Shown in pieces: positions 29,670-39,271 of a stretch of DNA of 64,000 nt. Below the pieces are notes generated by a model. It ran no database searches. It was not told the origin of the DNA and worked only from the letters and a program-made list of their open reading frames with translations. Every line of letters starts with the position of its first letter. The stretch's first letter is position 1. The stretch is taken from NCBI RefSeq assembly GCF_030407815.1, contig NZ_JASDCS010000005.1, forward strand, positions 62,001 to 126,000, written 5' to 3'. A program made the position numbers and the translations under genes. Source of the DNA: Psychrobacter sp. APC 3281 (GTDB taxonomy: Bacteria > Pseudomonadota > Gammaproteobacteria > Pseudomonadales > Moraxellaceae).

Positions 29670-30216
29670 AATATCTCTCAGTAAGTCATAGACAATAATA
29701 AAATTAGACGCATAGTAACAAAAAATCCCAGACTTGGTAACTGTTAATCATAGGCTGAGCGTGTTTTTCTTAGCGTAAGGCATACTATCAGCCAACGGAT
29801 AGGACAACAATGTTTTTACTATATTCAGATAATCCATATAAAGCCTTGGGCTAAATAACTGTCATGAATTGGATAGTAAAGATGTCGTCATACAACCGTT
29901 AATAGTAGGGTAATAAAAGTCATCAAAAAACAAAAACTTAAAAATGGTGACTTATTGTGAAATGGTATCATCAATGCTACTATCAAATGGCAATGATTGC
30001 CTGCATTTAGTATGCTACATATTGAACCATATTATGGCTTTTTAAGGCATGGTATGGCTTTGAAGTAGCGATTAAATCAGCTTTGAGTAACTATTTATAC
30101 GATAGACAGATGTCTTTTATTACTTTAGTAATAGTATTCTGCAAATCGATATAAATTGCTCATGACATTATCTTCCTTTTTCTCTTTTTAGGTTACCTAA
30201 CTTGTTCACCACTTTT
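29670..30216. other. Divergent intergenic region yajC / CBS-domain membrane protein
   Basis: This AT-rich gap of about 550 bases between divergent genes should contain both promoters. It has short direct repeats around TATGGCTTT (30032-30061). I see no gene, riboswitch or strong hairpin. Confidence 0.35.
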
Positions 30217-31515
30217 ATGTTTGTACCTCGTTTATGTCGTCCGCGCGCTCATCGTAAAGACGCATCTGCAGAACCTCCCCCGAGAATGACTACTAGTTCT
30301 CGATTTGGTTATACTTCTTTTTCGGCGCTATCTGCATTAGCAATTCTTATGCTACCGCAGGCAGTGTGGGCAGCTGGTGCTGTATCAACATCCAGCGAGG
30401 CGGCAGCACCAACTGCGCTTAGTGTTTCTTTATTGATATTTTTTGTCTTACTCGCCATTGGTGTCTCTTTCGTCTGTTCATTAGCAGAGTCTGTTTTGCT
30501 GAGCATGACGCCATCGTTTATTGCGGATGTGCAAGAAACCAGTCCCAAAAAAGCAGAAATGCTTAAAAGTCTCAAAGTAGACAATATTGACCAGTCACTA
30601 GCTGCTATTTTAACGTTAAATACCGTTGCCCATACACTCGGCTCTATCGGTGCGGGTGCACAGGCCACGATCGTATTTGGTAGTGCGTGGTTTGGTCTAT
30701 TTTCTGCCCTCATGACGCTTGCTATTTTATTCTTGTCTGAGATTATCCCAAAAACTTTGGGTACGGTTTACTGGCGTCAGCTGAGTGGTTTGGTTGCTTA
30801 TTTCGTCCGTGGCATCATCCTGCTGCTATACCCGTTAATTTGGTTCTCAGAGCGTCTGACGAAACTATTGGTACGCGGTAAAGAGCCGCAAACATTTAGC
30901 CGCCGCGAATTTGCTGCTCTTGCTAGTATCGGTGAAGAGTCAGGTCAAATTGACCCACTAGAGTCGCGTATTATTCGTAACTTGCTTGCATTTGGCGCGA
31001 TTAAAGTCGAAGACATCATGACACCGCGCTCAGTGATGCTTGCATTCGAAGAGAATAAAACTGTTGCTGAGCTATTGGTTGATCGTCCAAAGCTGACGTT
31101 TTCTCGCCTGCCAATCTATGATGGTGACCTAGATAACATTACAGGCTTTGTCCTAAAAACCGACATGCTGTTGGCTAAAGTTAATCATGCTATGCACAAG
31201 CCGTTGACGCAGTTTCAACGAGACATCACTTTTGTTTTCTCTAAAATGAAGCTGTTTGATTTGTTAGAGTTGATGTTAAAAAATCGTATTCATATTGCGA
31301 TTACAGTCGGTGAATATGGTGAGGTTAAAGGCTTGGTCACGTTAGAAGATGTATTTGAGACATTGTTAGGTCTTGAGATTGTTGATGAAATAGACCGCGT
31401 CGAAGACATGCAGGCCTTGGCTCGTCAGATGATGGATAGACGGGTAGAGCGTTTGGGTATGAAGCTCAGCGATGATGAGCAGTATGAAGACAGTAACAAC
31501 GAACCTAAGCCCTAA
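30217..31515 (+). CDS. CNNM/CorB-type membrane protein with DUF21 and CBS pair
   Basis: The protein belongs to the DUF21-CBS family (CorB, CNNM, YfjD), which is linked to magnesium or cobalt transport and resistance. A hydrophobic N-terminal segment ending PQAVWAAGAV resembles a signal peptide. The DUF21 membrane domain follows (about 80-235), with SEIIPKTLGTVYWR, then a CBS pair starting VEDIMTPRSVMLAF. The usual C-terminal CorC_HlyC domain is missing, and the protein ends shortly after VTLEDVFETLLGLEIVDEID. The start is uncertain: ATG at 30217 or 30286, and a TTG at 30202 is also open. It is monocistronic. Confidence 0.82.
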   Translation: MFVPRLCRPRAHRKDASAEPPPRMTTSSRFGYTSFSALSALAILMLPQAVWAAGAVSTSSEAAAPTALSVSLLIFFVLLAIGVSFVCSLAESVLLSMTPSFIADVQETSPKKAEMLKSLKVDNIDQSLAAILTLNTVAHTLGSIGAGAQATIVFGSAWFGLFSALMTLAILFLSEIIPKTLGTVYWRQLSGLVAYFVRGIILLLYPLIWFSERLTKLLVRGKEPQTFSRREFAALASIGEESGQIDPLESRIIRNLLAFGAIKVEDIMTPRSVMLAFEENKTVAELLVDRPKLTFSRLPIYDGDLDNITGFVLKTDMLLAKVNHAMHKPLTQFQRDITFVFSKMKLFDLLELMLKNRIHIAITVGEYGEVKGLVTLEDVFETLLGLEIVDEIDRVEDMQALARQMMDRRVERLGMKLSDDEQYEDSNNEPKP

Positions 31516-31889
31516 CGAAGCCTTAATGAAGCCAAACTCTAACGTTAATAGCTTAACCATAAGTATTGACGGTTCTAAAGATTGATGGTTTAACAATGGT
31601 CAGCTCATTATGGACTGACTATCAAGCTAGAGCTACAAAGCATCTAACCGTTTGAGCTAGGATTTACAGCATAAAACCTTAAGAGTATTTGATTTGATAG
31701 CCTGTGTTTCTATTCGCAATAATTACACAGGGTGTCACATGGCTGTGAGAATTCGATGATAGGCTCGGCATATGATATGAGTATACTTATATAGATATAT
31801 CTATACAGATACACTGCCAAAATAAATGATAAAAGAGCGTTAATCGTCACTATATGACACTAACGAAAAAAATATCGCTAAGGATTATC
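31516..31889. other. Intergenic region upstream of the small secreted protein
   Basis: This gap of about 370 bases holds no gene that I can support. An AT-rich tract with the repeated pattern TATAGATAT lies near 31790-31812, where the promoter of the next gene is expected. The leader ends in AAGGATTATC before the ATG at 31890. Confidence 0.35.
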
Positions 31890-32384
31890 ATGAAAAAATT
31901 ATTGGGAAATAGGCTATTAGCTCTATTGGTGAAAAGCGCCAGCATCACTGCAATCGTAGCAGTAGCCAGCACCATCAGTATCAATGCACAAGCGGCAACT
32001 ATGACCGAAGATTTGGTACAGAACTATGCCGCCGCAATGAAAGCATCAGCGAATAGCCAGAGTATCAATCAGGTATCGCGCCTAGTATCGGATGACGCAC
32101 TTATTTCTTTATCTAGAAAAGGTAAATCTACCAGTCTAGACAAAGATGCGTACTTAAAGCTGCTTCAAAACAGCTGGAATGATACGTCTAATTATCGCTA
32201 TGATATTTCGGTAGACAATGTGGTGATTACTGGTTCACAAGCCAAAGCCAATGTGACGACCAATGAGAGCTGGGTAAAAAATGGTCAGCAAGTATCATTT
32301 GTCACTACATCTCGTGTGACCTTGACCTTATCTACTGGTAATGCAGTGCTCTTGCGCGCAGTATCACAGGTGGCTATTAATTAA
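31890..32384 (+). CDS. Secreted protein, probably NTF2/SnoaL-like fold
   Basis: The 164-residue product has a signal peptide of about 40 residues ending SINAQA, followed by a mature domain of about 120 residues. Its pattern (VQNYAAAMKASANSQSINQV, then KDAYLKLLQNSW and alternating beta strands) resembles periplasmic NTF2/SnoaL-like proteins; this is a weak inference. There is no lipobox, so the protein should be soluble in the periplasm or secreted. AAGGA lies 5 bases before the ATG at 31890, which is why I prefer it to an upstream ATG at 31854. It precedes mltD by 243 bases. Confidence 0.75.
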   Translation: MKKLLGNRLLALLVKSASITAIVAVASTISINAQAATMTEDLVQNYAAAMKASANSQSINQVSRLVSDDALISLSRKGKSTSLDKDAYLKLLQNSWNDTSNYRYDISVDNVVITGSQAKANVTTNESWVKNGQQVSFVTTSRVTLTLSTGNAVLLRAVSQVAIN

Positions 32385-32627
32385 GTCGCCATTTGACTAA
32401 ATCAGACTCAAAATACAATAAGTCATATAAGTAATAGCTAACCTGACTGGCTGAGATTCTAATTTATAAAGAGTCTTAGTTAGCTAACGGTCATTACTTA
32501 GTTTTATAGGCTACTTAAGCGTCTATGATTATCTTTTATATTAGGCTAGTCTTTGCTTTACATTGCATACTATACTATCCATCAACTTTATCTTATTAAT
32601 TTCTGTCGTTAGGAAACCTCCAATATC

Positions 32628-35618
32628 ATGTCTACTGTGCTATCACACTCTCGCTCATTTATTGCGTTGCCATTGACGCTTGCGGTATCCACTTTACTGA
32701 TTAGTGCGTGTAGCAATACATCAGCGGTAAAAAACAAAGGTGCGACCAATAGCTCATCTGTCATCACCAAAAGTCCTACCAATCAAGGGGCTAATACAGG
32801 TAGTGCAGACTACTCAACTGCGTTTTTAGATGCAGAGAGTTTGGATGAGTTGGCTGACTTGTTAGAAGCCACTGACATGACCATGGTAGAAGGTAACCAG
32901 CTTGCTATTCAGCAATATGGTGATTTGTGGAATCGTCTACGCGCAGGCTACCGCATGAATGGTGGTAAGCCAATCTATAATCAGCGTATTGAAGGTCAAA
33001 AAAGCTGGTTTACCAGTAGACAGGATTATCTCAACCGCCTAACTGCACGTGCCAGTCGTTATATCTATCATACGGTACGAGAGGCAGAGCGTCGCAATAT
33101 CCCAACAGAGCTTGCCTTGTTACCAGTTATTGAGAGCTCTTACGATCCAAGTGGTACGAGTAGTGCAGCAGCTGCGGGTTTATGGCAGTTTATCCCAAGT
33201 ACGGGCCGTATCTATGGCTTGAATCAAAGCAGCACCTATGACGGTCGCCGCGATGTTATCGAATCGACACGTGCTGCCTATGACTTCTTGACAGCATTGC
33301 ACAACCAGTTTGGTAGTTGGGAGCTAGCATTGGCTGCTTATAACGCTGGCCCTGGCCGTGTACAGAAAGCAATTGATGCCAACGCAGCGCGTGGACTACC
33401 AACAGACTATTGGTCACTTCAATTACCGACTGAAACGATGAACTATGTGCCGCGTTTCTTAGCTGTAGCCGAAATCGTCGCCAAGCCTGAGCAGTATGGT
33501 GTGTATTTACCCGCTATCGCTAACCGTCAGCATTTCCGCAGTGTACCTGTTAACTATGGTGTGAGCTTGGCAGAAGTATCGCAGTTAACTGGCGTTAGCT
33601 ACGATGAGCTAGAGCGTCTAAACACTGCACTGACATCAGGCCGCGTTGACTCTTCAGGTCCACAGCGTGTCATCATTCCAAACGACGTCAGCCTCAATGC
33701 CGATGCCAAATTAAGTGGGCTCAGAGGTAACGGTACAGGTAATGTACTCGCCTCAAATAACGCAGGTAGCTCAAGCACAACAGCGACTACGCCAAGCTAT
33801 AATAACAAACCATATACTGCCTCATCTCTACCATCTACTGGTAGCGCATTGGCTGATTATGCGGCTAGCGCAAGTGTACCTCAGCAGACTACCAGCTATA
33901 TCTCACCATCTGCGACGCCAACTAGCAGCTCGGTATACAGTGGCAATTCCTCAGCTCGTACTGAGCCACCACTGACCACAGCAGAGACCAACAAGATCAA
34001 TGCTGAGCTTAAGAGCAGTAACAGCTTACCGACCACCTCAGCTCAGATTACTCAGAACAATACGATTGTCCAAGAGCCACCGCTTAGCAAAGAAGAGCGT
34101 GATTTTATTGCCAATCAAATCCGTAGAAATACTTCTGAGACCGATGTTATCAATGCTGACGGCAACATCAATCTATCAGCCGTACAGACGCAGCAGTCTA
34201 TCTTAGAAGCGAGTGGCGCAGAGAAGAAACTTAGCTTTGCCAAAACCTCGGTAAGTAAACCAAAACCACAAGGCGCACGTACCACTTATACGGTAAAACG
34301 TGGCGATACGCTTTCGAACATTGCGAGTCGAGCAGGAGTCAGCTGGCGTGATATTGCAGAATGGAACCAGATAGATGCCAGTGCCAATCTGCTCTCTGGC
34401 AGTACGTTATATCTATATAATGCCAAGACTATTGAGCCATTAAGCACTGCTAACAACGCCGCCGCTAGTCAGCCTGACAGTTACGTCGTACAAGGCGGTG
34501 ATACGCTTATCGGTACGGCCAATCGTTTTGGCTTATCGGTTACTCAGCTAGCCAGCTACAATAATCTGAGCAGCCGTGCTGATCTGCTCAGAGGTCAAAA
34601 ACTATGGCTCATACCGGGTAAAGTGACTGCACCTGCGACGACACCTGCCGCGCCTTCTACCAAGTCGAGTAAATCAAGCACTGCGACCAAAAACTATAAA
34701 GTAAAAGCAGGGGACGGCTTAATTGCATTGGCACGTCAATTCAACGTGTCGACAGATACTTTAGCCGGTCTCAACGGTATCAACAGCACAAGTTCGCTAT
34801 ATGTTGGTCAGACACTTAAAGTGCCAGCCAGTGTTGATTTCGATGCTGCAAGCACGACAAGTACTAGCAGTAGTAACAGCTCAAGCTCGGTCGCGACCAC
34901 CAATTACAAAGTAAAATCAGGTGATACGCTGATTGGTATTGCGAATAGCATCGGAGTTAGTGCAACGGAACTTGCGGCGGTAAACAGCAACTTTGATGCG
35001 AAAGCTCGCTTGCAACGTGGTCAAACGATTAAAGTTCCTGCTACTAAAGAGTTGGTCGATCGTCAGTTGAATGACAAAGCGGTCAGCTACAAAGTAAAAT
35101 CAGGTGATACCTTAACGGGTGTCGCCAAACGCTACAATATTGGCTTAAGTGATTTGGCATCAGCAAATAACTTGAATACCAATTCGAATCTGATACTGGG
35201 CCGTACTATCACTATTCCTGCTAGCGGCAGTGTTGCAAGTGCATCTAGTAGCAGCCAAAGCAGCAGTTCTGCTAGTAGTAACAGTAGTAGTTCAGCAAGC
35301 AGTGGTACGAAATTAGGTAATACTGAAAGCTATAAAGTAAAATCTGGCGATGGCCTAATTGCTTTAGCACGTCAGTTTGGCATCTCAGTAGAGGATCTGG
35401 CAGCGACCAATGATCTAGCGACCAATGCTCAGCTACAACGCGGCCAAACGCTTAAAGTACCAAAAGCAACAGTAAGCTACACGGTTGGCTCGGGCGATAG
35501 CTTGATTGGTCTAGCACGTAAATATGGTGTCTCAACACAAGAGCTGGCTGATATGAACAATATCGCCGCTGATACGATGTTGCAGCGTGGTCAGCGTCTG
35601 ACTGTACCTAATCGTTAA
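32628..35618 (+). CDS. mltD: Membrane-bound lytic transglycosylase D with seven LysM repeats
   Basis: MltD cleaves the glycan strand of peptidoglycan to 1,6-anhydro ends. Lipobox LISAC places it in the outer membrane as a lipoprotein. The SLT domain has its catalytic glutamate near residue 169 (LLPVIESSYDPS), followed by AAAGLWQFIPSTGR and the AYNAGPGRV motif. A degenerate LysM-like unit follows (about 310-350), then a Ser/Thr-rich linker of about 190 residues. Seven clear LysM domains follow (about 552-995), each with a YKVKSGDTL-like start. E. coli MltD has two LysM domains in 452 residues; this one has 996 residues. The linkers between LysM units are poly-Ser/Thr, and some LysM units are close copies of each other. 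Confidence 0.95.
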   Translation: MSTVLSHSRSFIALPLTLAVSTLLISACSNTSAVKNKGATNSSSVITKSPTNQGANTGSADYSTAFLDAESLDELADLLEATDMTMVEGNQLAIQQYGDLWNRLRAGYRMNGGKPIYNQRIEGQKSWFTSRQDYLNRLTARASRYIYHTVREAERRNIPTELALLPVIESSYDPSGTSSAAAAGLWQFIPSTGRIYGLNQSSTYDGRRDVIESTRAAYDFLTALHNQFGSWELALAAYNAGPGRVQKAIDANAARGLPTDYWSLQLPTETMNYVPRFLAVAEIVAKPEQYGVYLPAIANRQHFRSVPVNYGVSLAEVSQLTGVSYDELERLNTALTSGRVDSSGPQRVIIPNDVSLNADAKLSGLRGNGTGNVLASNNAGSSSTTATTPSYNNKPYTASSLPSTGSALADYAASASVPQQTTSYISPSATPTSSSVYSGNSSARTEPPLTTAETNKINAELKSSNSLPTTSAQITQNNTIVQEPPLSKEERDFIANQIRRNTSETDVINADGNINLSAVQTQQSILEASGAEKKLSFAKTSVSKPKPQGARTTYTVKRGDTLSNIASRAGVSWRDIAEWNQIDASANLLSGSTLYLYNAKTIEPLSTANNAAASQPDSYVVQGGDTLIGTANRFGLSVTQLASYNNLSSRADLLRGQKLWLIPGKVTAPATTPAAPSTKSSKSSTATKNYKVKAGDGLIALARQFNVSTDTLAGLNGINSTSSLYVGQTLKVPASVDFDAASTTSTSSSNSSSSVATTNYKVKSGDTLIGIANSIGVSATELAAVNSNFDAKARLQRGQTIKVPATKELVDRQLNDKAVSYKVKSGDTLTGVAKRYNIGLSDLASANNLNTNSNLILGRTITIPASGSVASASSSSQSSSSASSNSSSSASSGTKLGNTESYKVKSGDGLIALARQFGISVEDLAATNDLATNAQLQRGQTLKVPKATVSYTVGSGDSLIGLARKYGVSTQELADMNNIAADTMLQRGQRLTVPNR

Positions 35619-35685
35619 TGAATAAGATATTAATGGATACCGTTTAAACAAGACGTCATTAATATTGACTATTAATTGTAACGCA

Positions 35686-35720
35686 TAAAAAAAGCTGCTC
35701 TTTATAAGAGCAGCTTTTTT
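35686..35720. terminator. Bidirectional terminator between mltD and mltF
   Basis: The stem AAAAAAGCTGCTCTT / AAGAGCAGCTTTTTT is near perfect with a short loop and T-runs on both strands. It is shared by the two convergent lytic transglycosylase genes. Confidence 0.9.
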
Positions 35721-35764
35721 GTATTTGGAAACTTCATTCTCAAAAATCTAATAATATTTATAGA

Positions 35765-36973
35765 TTAGACCGTCTGAGTTTTAATAGTCTCAAGATAGCT
35801 TCTGATATTACTGACATAATGCATGGCTTGACCATAGCGGCTATTCGACGCTCTATTATCTGCTAAATAAGCATAGACGTTCGCCCAACTCTTATCATCG
35901 ATACCTTGAGCTCGTAGTTCGCGCTGGATTCTTTTTACCGCATTGGGACCCATGTTATAACCTGCAAGGGCAAACCAGATACGGTCAGTTTTTGGCACAT
36001 CAGAGAAGTCTGCTTTCACTTGCTCTAGATAGCGTGCACCGCCGCCAATGCTTTGGTAAGGATCAACACGGTCTGAGACGCCCATCGCTTTTGCAGTGTT
36101 ATTGGTCAGCATCATTAACCCGCGTACGCCAGTCGGCGAGACAGCGTTGGCATCAAGGTGTGACTCTTGGTAACCCATCGCGACCAATAGTTCCCAATCG
36201 TGATTATAATTACGTGCTTGCTCTTCAAACGAAGACTGATAGTCTGGTAATTTTTCCGTCAACGTTTTCTGGAAATGATCCTGACTATAGGCATCTTTTA
36301 GCAAGTTTTGATTGTAGAACGCGGCAAGTTTTTGTGTGTTTTGTAGCTTGATGCTATCGCACAAAAAGTAACTGGCCTTTCTTGATAGTGGATCATTGGA
36401 TGAGCTAAACGTCCAACTTACCTTAGGGTGTAGTCCGTTCTTAGTCAGACTAGAATCATAACCACAGCTGACATTGATAGACGATAGGTTCAGCTGACTT
36501 TTTAGCTTAGTGCTAGCCGTAGTCAACGCCATGTCAGCGTTGCCGGTTCTTAGTGCTTTTAGCGCCGCTTCTTCACTAGCATAAGCTTTTAGATTGATAT
36601 CGACACCGAGCTCGTCGGCATAAGTGCGCACCAGATCAAACCCAAAACCATGTTGGAAGCCATCGGTAGCAAAGTAAGTGCTATCGCCTGGTACCGCAGC
36701 AATGGTCAAAGTGTTTTCCAGCATGACATTGTCATAGGCTGGTACCGATGTGTTCATGGTCGTCAAACTCTCAGCGGGCAACGAGAGTAGAGCGATGCTA
36801 GAGATTTGTGCCAGCTTCTTGGTTCTGGCAAAACGATTAGACGCAATAGGGGTAACGGATGAAACGATGTTACTTTTGGTGTTTAGTAGGCGTTTAGATG
36901 GACGCAGTAAATAAGAAATACGGCGTTTGGCCCCTTGCGCAGATACTTTTACACGATAAGTAATACGCTGCAT
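35765..36973 (-). CDS. mltF: MltF-like lytic transglycosylase
   Basis: This two-domain enzyme has a periplasmic solute-binding-like module (about residues 85-200, LTIAAVPGDSTYFATDG) followed by an SLT lytic transglycosylase domain. The domain has its catalytic Glu in MGYQESHLDANAVS, then GVRGLMMLTNNTAKAMGV and LAGYNMGPNAVKRI. It should cut peptidoglycan like MltF. AGGAG lies 6 bases before the ATG, so the start is well supported. The first 52 residues are strongly basic and precede only a short hydrophobic stretch (LAQISSIALLSLPAESL). A normal signal peptide or lipobox is therefore not visible. The 402 residues are shorter than E. coli MltF (518). Confidence 0.85.
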   Translation of the reverse strand: MQRITYRVKVSAQGAKRRISYLLRPSKRLLNTKSNIVSSVTPIASNRFARTKKLAQISSIALLSLPAESLTTMNTSVPAYDNVMLENTLTIAAVPGDSTYFATDGFQHGFGFDLVRTYADELGVDINLKAYASEEAALKALRTGNADMALTTASTKLKSQLNLSSINVSCGYDSSLTKNGLHPKVSWTFSSSNDPLSRKASYFLCDSIKLQNTQKLAAFYNQNLLKDAYSQDHFQKTLTEKLPDYQSSFEEQARNYNHDWELLVAMGYQESHLDANAVSPTGVRGLMMLTNNTAKAMGVSDRVDPYQSIGGGARYLEQVKADFSDVPKTDRIWFALAGYNMGPNAVKRIQRELRAQGIDDKSWANVYAYLADNRASNSRYGQAMHYVSNIRSYLETIKTQTV

Positions 36974-37067
36974 GGATGTCTCCTGATTTTAGCCATCCTT
37001 CTTACCGCAAAAACACGTATAAATATATGTGCATAATATTGACATATATCGATATCGTATCTTAAAT

Positions 37068-37101
37068 AGAGTGGCATTTTTAATAGGATGAATGCCACTC
37101 T
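37068..37101. repeat. Perfect hairpin upstream of mltF
   Basis: The arms AGAGTGGCATT and AATGCCACTCT pair over 11 bases with a 12-base loop. It lies about 95 bases upstream of the mltF start codon. On the plus strand ATCTTGTTTG follows, which is only weakly terminator-like. Confidence 0.6.
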
Positions 37102-37920
37102 ATCTTGTTTGATTATAGCGCCACTAGCGTACTCTCTCTGAGTTAGTGGGATAGTTTGTCGTCAGCCAGCTATCGATATGTCACAAAAGCGTTCTAAACC
37201 GTATTTATAAATACTGGTTTAAAATACTGAACGCACAACAATGCGAAGGATATAAATCAGATGATTCCTTCATCGATAACTAAATATGGCTAGTGGCCAA
37301 ACAACTATATATCAAACATAGGTAAGGTCATGATTAAATTATTGAGACAAAAACATAGCTTGAAACATTGATGTAAGGTTTTGCCAATGAGGCAAATACA
37401 TTCATCTGTTTTAACTATGCTAACTTTGATGGCTGGCTATACTTTGAATCACTAATATTACGTTACTAGTAATAGGATAGCTGGCTACTAAAGTTGTTTG
37501 TCCAGCAATGAGGGTAAGCAAAATAACCAGGATTGATAGTTTATATCTGTCTATCAAACTGACTATGTCATACCGTCATCGCGACACCAAAAATAAAAAA
37601 ATACCATGCTGCTAACATATATAGTGCAAACATAGTATTTCAATGGGTAGCGGTTTAAAATCTTATCGCTGATATAGCATGATAAAGTCTTAAACAACTA
37701 CCAACATTATTTTGGTGCCATAACCGGAAGCTGTAATAATGGGAAGTTTCATGACAAAACGTTCTTTCTTACGGGTAGTAATATGCGGTTACTAATTGCA
37801 TTATTCAAGTGGAGTTAAGAAAAAAGCGATAAAACTTAACAATTAAGATATAAACGGTTAATTTTCCAGATATTTGGTACATAATAATCAAAAATAGAAT
37901 AACAAAGTTTAAATAGTAGT

Positions 37921-37974
37921 CAAACTAGACTTTATGCTTATGGTTTGATTATAGGTGTTAGCAAGTCTAGTTTG
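37921..37974. repeat. Eleven-base inverted repeat in the gene-free region
   Basis: CAAACTAGACT (37921-37931) and AGTCTAGTTTG (37964-37974) are perfect inverted copies separated by 32 bases. They lie about 95 bases downstream of the Nif3-family gene, which reads toward them. No T-run follows on the minus strand. Confidence 0.5.
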
Positions 37975-38066
37975 GCTGTCGAACTATCATTTTTCCTACA
38001 AGTTTTTCTCTGCAGACTTTTCTCTATAAATGACAACCGTTTAAACTGATAATTTAAGTGGCTACC

Positions 38067-38891
38067 TTATGCTGGATTTTCGATATCGATAAAAGTAACT
38101 GGTAGACCAAATTTTTGAGCGACTATCTCTCCTAACGCTTGAATACCGCCACGCTCCGTTGCATGATGACCACAAGCAAAATAATCAATCCCAAGCTCAC
38201 GCGCGCTATGCGTGGTACGCTCAGATATCTCTCCTGAGATAAACGCATCACAACCCATGCTAGCCGCTTGCTCAATCATATCCTGCGCACCGCCCGTACA
38301 TATACCCACACGTTCGATCAGCCTACCATTTGTCTGAGCAGAGGCGTCTGTATGATATTCAGCTGAAATATGTAATGGCGCGCGACCTAAGGCTTGAGTA
38401 ATGGTGGCAATAAGATCGTCAGCACTTTGCGGTGTACAAGTAGCGATATTGCCCACAGGATGTGACTCGGAGGGATAGAGCGCATCAGTAATTGTCATGC
38501 CGAGCATGTCAGCAAGTTTTGCGTTGTTGCCAGAGAGCGGGTGTGCATCGAGCGGTAGATGATAGCCAATCATAGAGATACCGTGTTGCATCAACTTGCG
38601 CACGCGTCGACCTTTCATACCAGTAAGCGTAGCAGGTTCGCCTTTCCAGAAGTATCCATGATGCACCATAATCGCATCAGCATTGTTAGCGATCGCAGCA
38701 TCAATTAGGGCTTCACAAGCCGTGACACCAGTGACAATACGTTGAATCGGACGTCCACCATCGACTTGTAGACCATTTGGCGCATAGTCTTTAAACGCGC
38801 TAGTAGATAAGTAGTCGTCACAGAACTGTGTCAATGCCTGAACGCTAATGCTTTGAGTATTTGATTCAGCTATCGTATGATTTGCAGTCAT
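38067..38891 (-). CDS. Nif3-like dinuclear metal centre protein
   Basis: Members of this family (E. coli YbgI, Nif3) form toroidal hexamers with a di-metal site; the biochemical role is not settled, though GTP cyclohydrolase I type 2 annotations exist. The metal-ligand histidines are seen in IMVHHGYFW near residue 78 and in YFACGHHATERGG near residue 237. The family opening is NGLQVDGG. The 274 residues are slightly longer than YbgI (247). AGGA precedes the ATG by 7 bases. The gene is divergent from the DegS-like protease gene. Confidence 0.9.
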   Translation of the reverse strand: MTANHTIAESNTQSISVQALTQFCDDYLSTSAFKDYAPNGLQVDGGRPIQRIVTGVTACEALIDAAIANNADAIMVHHGYFWKGEPATLTGMKGRRVRKLMQHGISMIGYHLPLDAHPLSGNNAKLADMLGMTITDALYPSESHPVGNIATCTPQSADDLIATITQALGRAPLHISAEYHTDASAQTNGRLIERVGICTGGAQDMIEQAASMGCDAFISGEISERTTHSARELGIDYFACGHHATERGGIQALGEIVAQKFGLPVTFIDIENPA

Positions 38892-39271
38892 TATGTTTTC
38901 CTGTCATCAATAAAATGTAGGTCGTAAGGTGCTGTAGATTAACTAAGCAAAAATTATGTATTATCTGTCATGTTTGAGAGTGTTTGGTTTTGCTCTTTTG
39001 ACTTTATATTCAACTCTCAAGATGCTTAAGTGTCGAGTATCGTAAAAGCTATTTTAACATGCCGTTGTAAGCAAGCAGACAAGCTGGATAACTGAAATGG
39101 TACACGATACGTTACTATTTACTGGTATTGCGGTTATAATTTATACACGTGAGTCTGCCTAGCTGTATAGCATTTGACCATTCAATTGATGAGTCAAGAA
39201 TAGCTAAGCGGTCGCCGTTATCTCACATCGTTTTTCACTGTCTGTTTGCAATAAATTTATAGAGGTTTTAT
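38892..39271. other. Divergent intergenic region nif3-like / degS-like
   Basis: This gap of about 380 bases between divergent genes should carry both promoters. GAGG precedes the protease ATG. I see no further structure that I can support. Confidence 0.35.

Larger units (their letters stand above)
36974..38066. other. Gene-free region of 1.1 kb upstream of mltF
   Basis: This is the largest gap in the window. It holds a perfect 11-base-pair hairpin (37068-37101), an 11-base inverted repeat with a 32-base spacer (37921-37974), and AT-rich sequence otherwise. No reading frame over 60 codons has coding character. A 22-codon frame at 37387 lacks a ribosome site. An unannotated small RNA or a decayed gene is possible. 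Confidence 0.5.

Noticed and set aside
37387..37455. Short 22-codon hydrophobic peptide frame in the gene-free region
   Set aside because: No ribosome site and too short to support by sequence alone.
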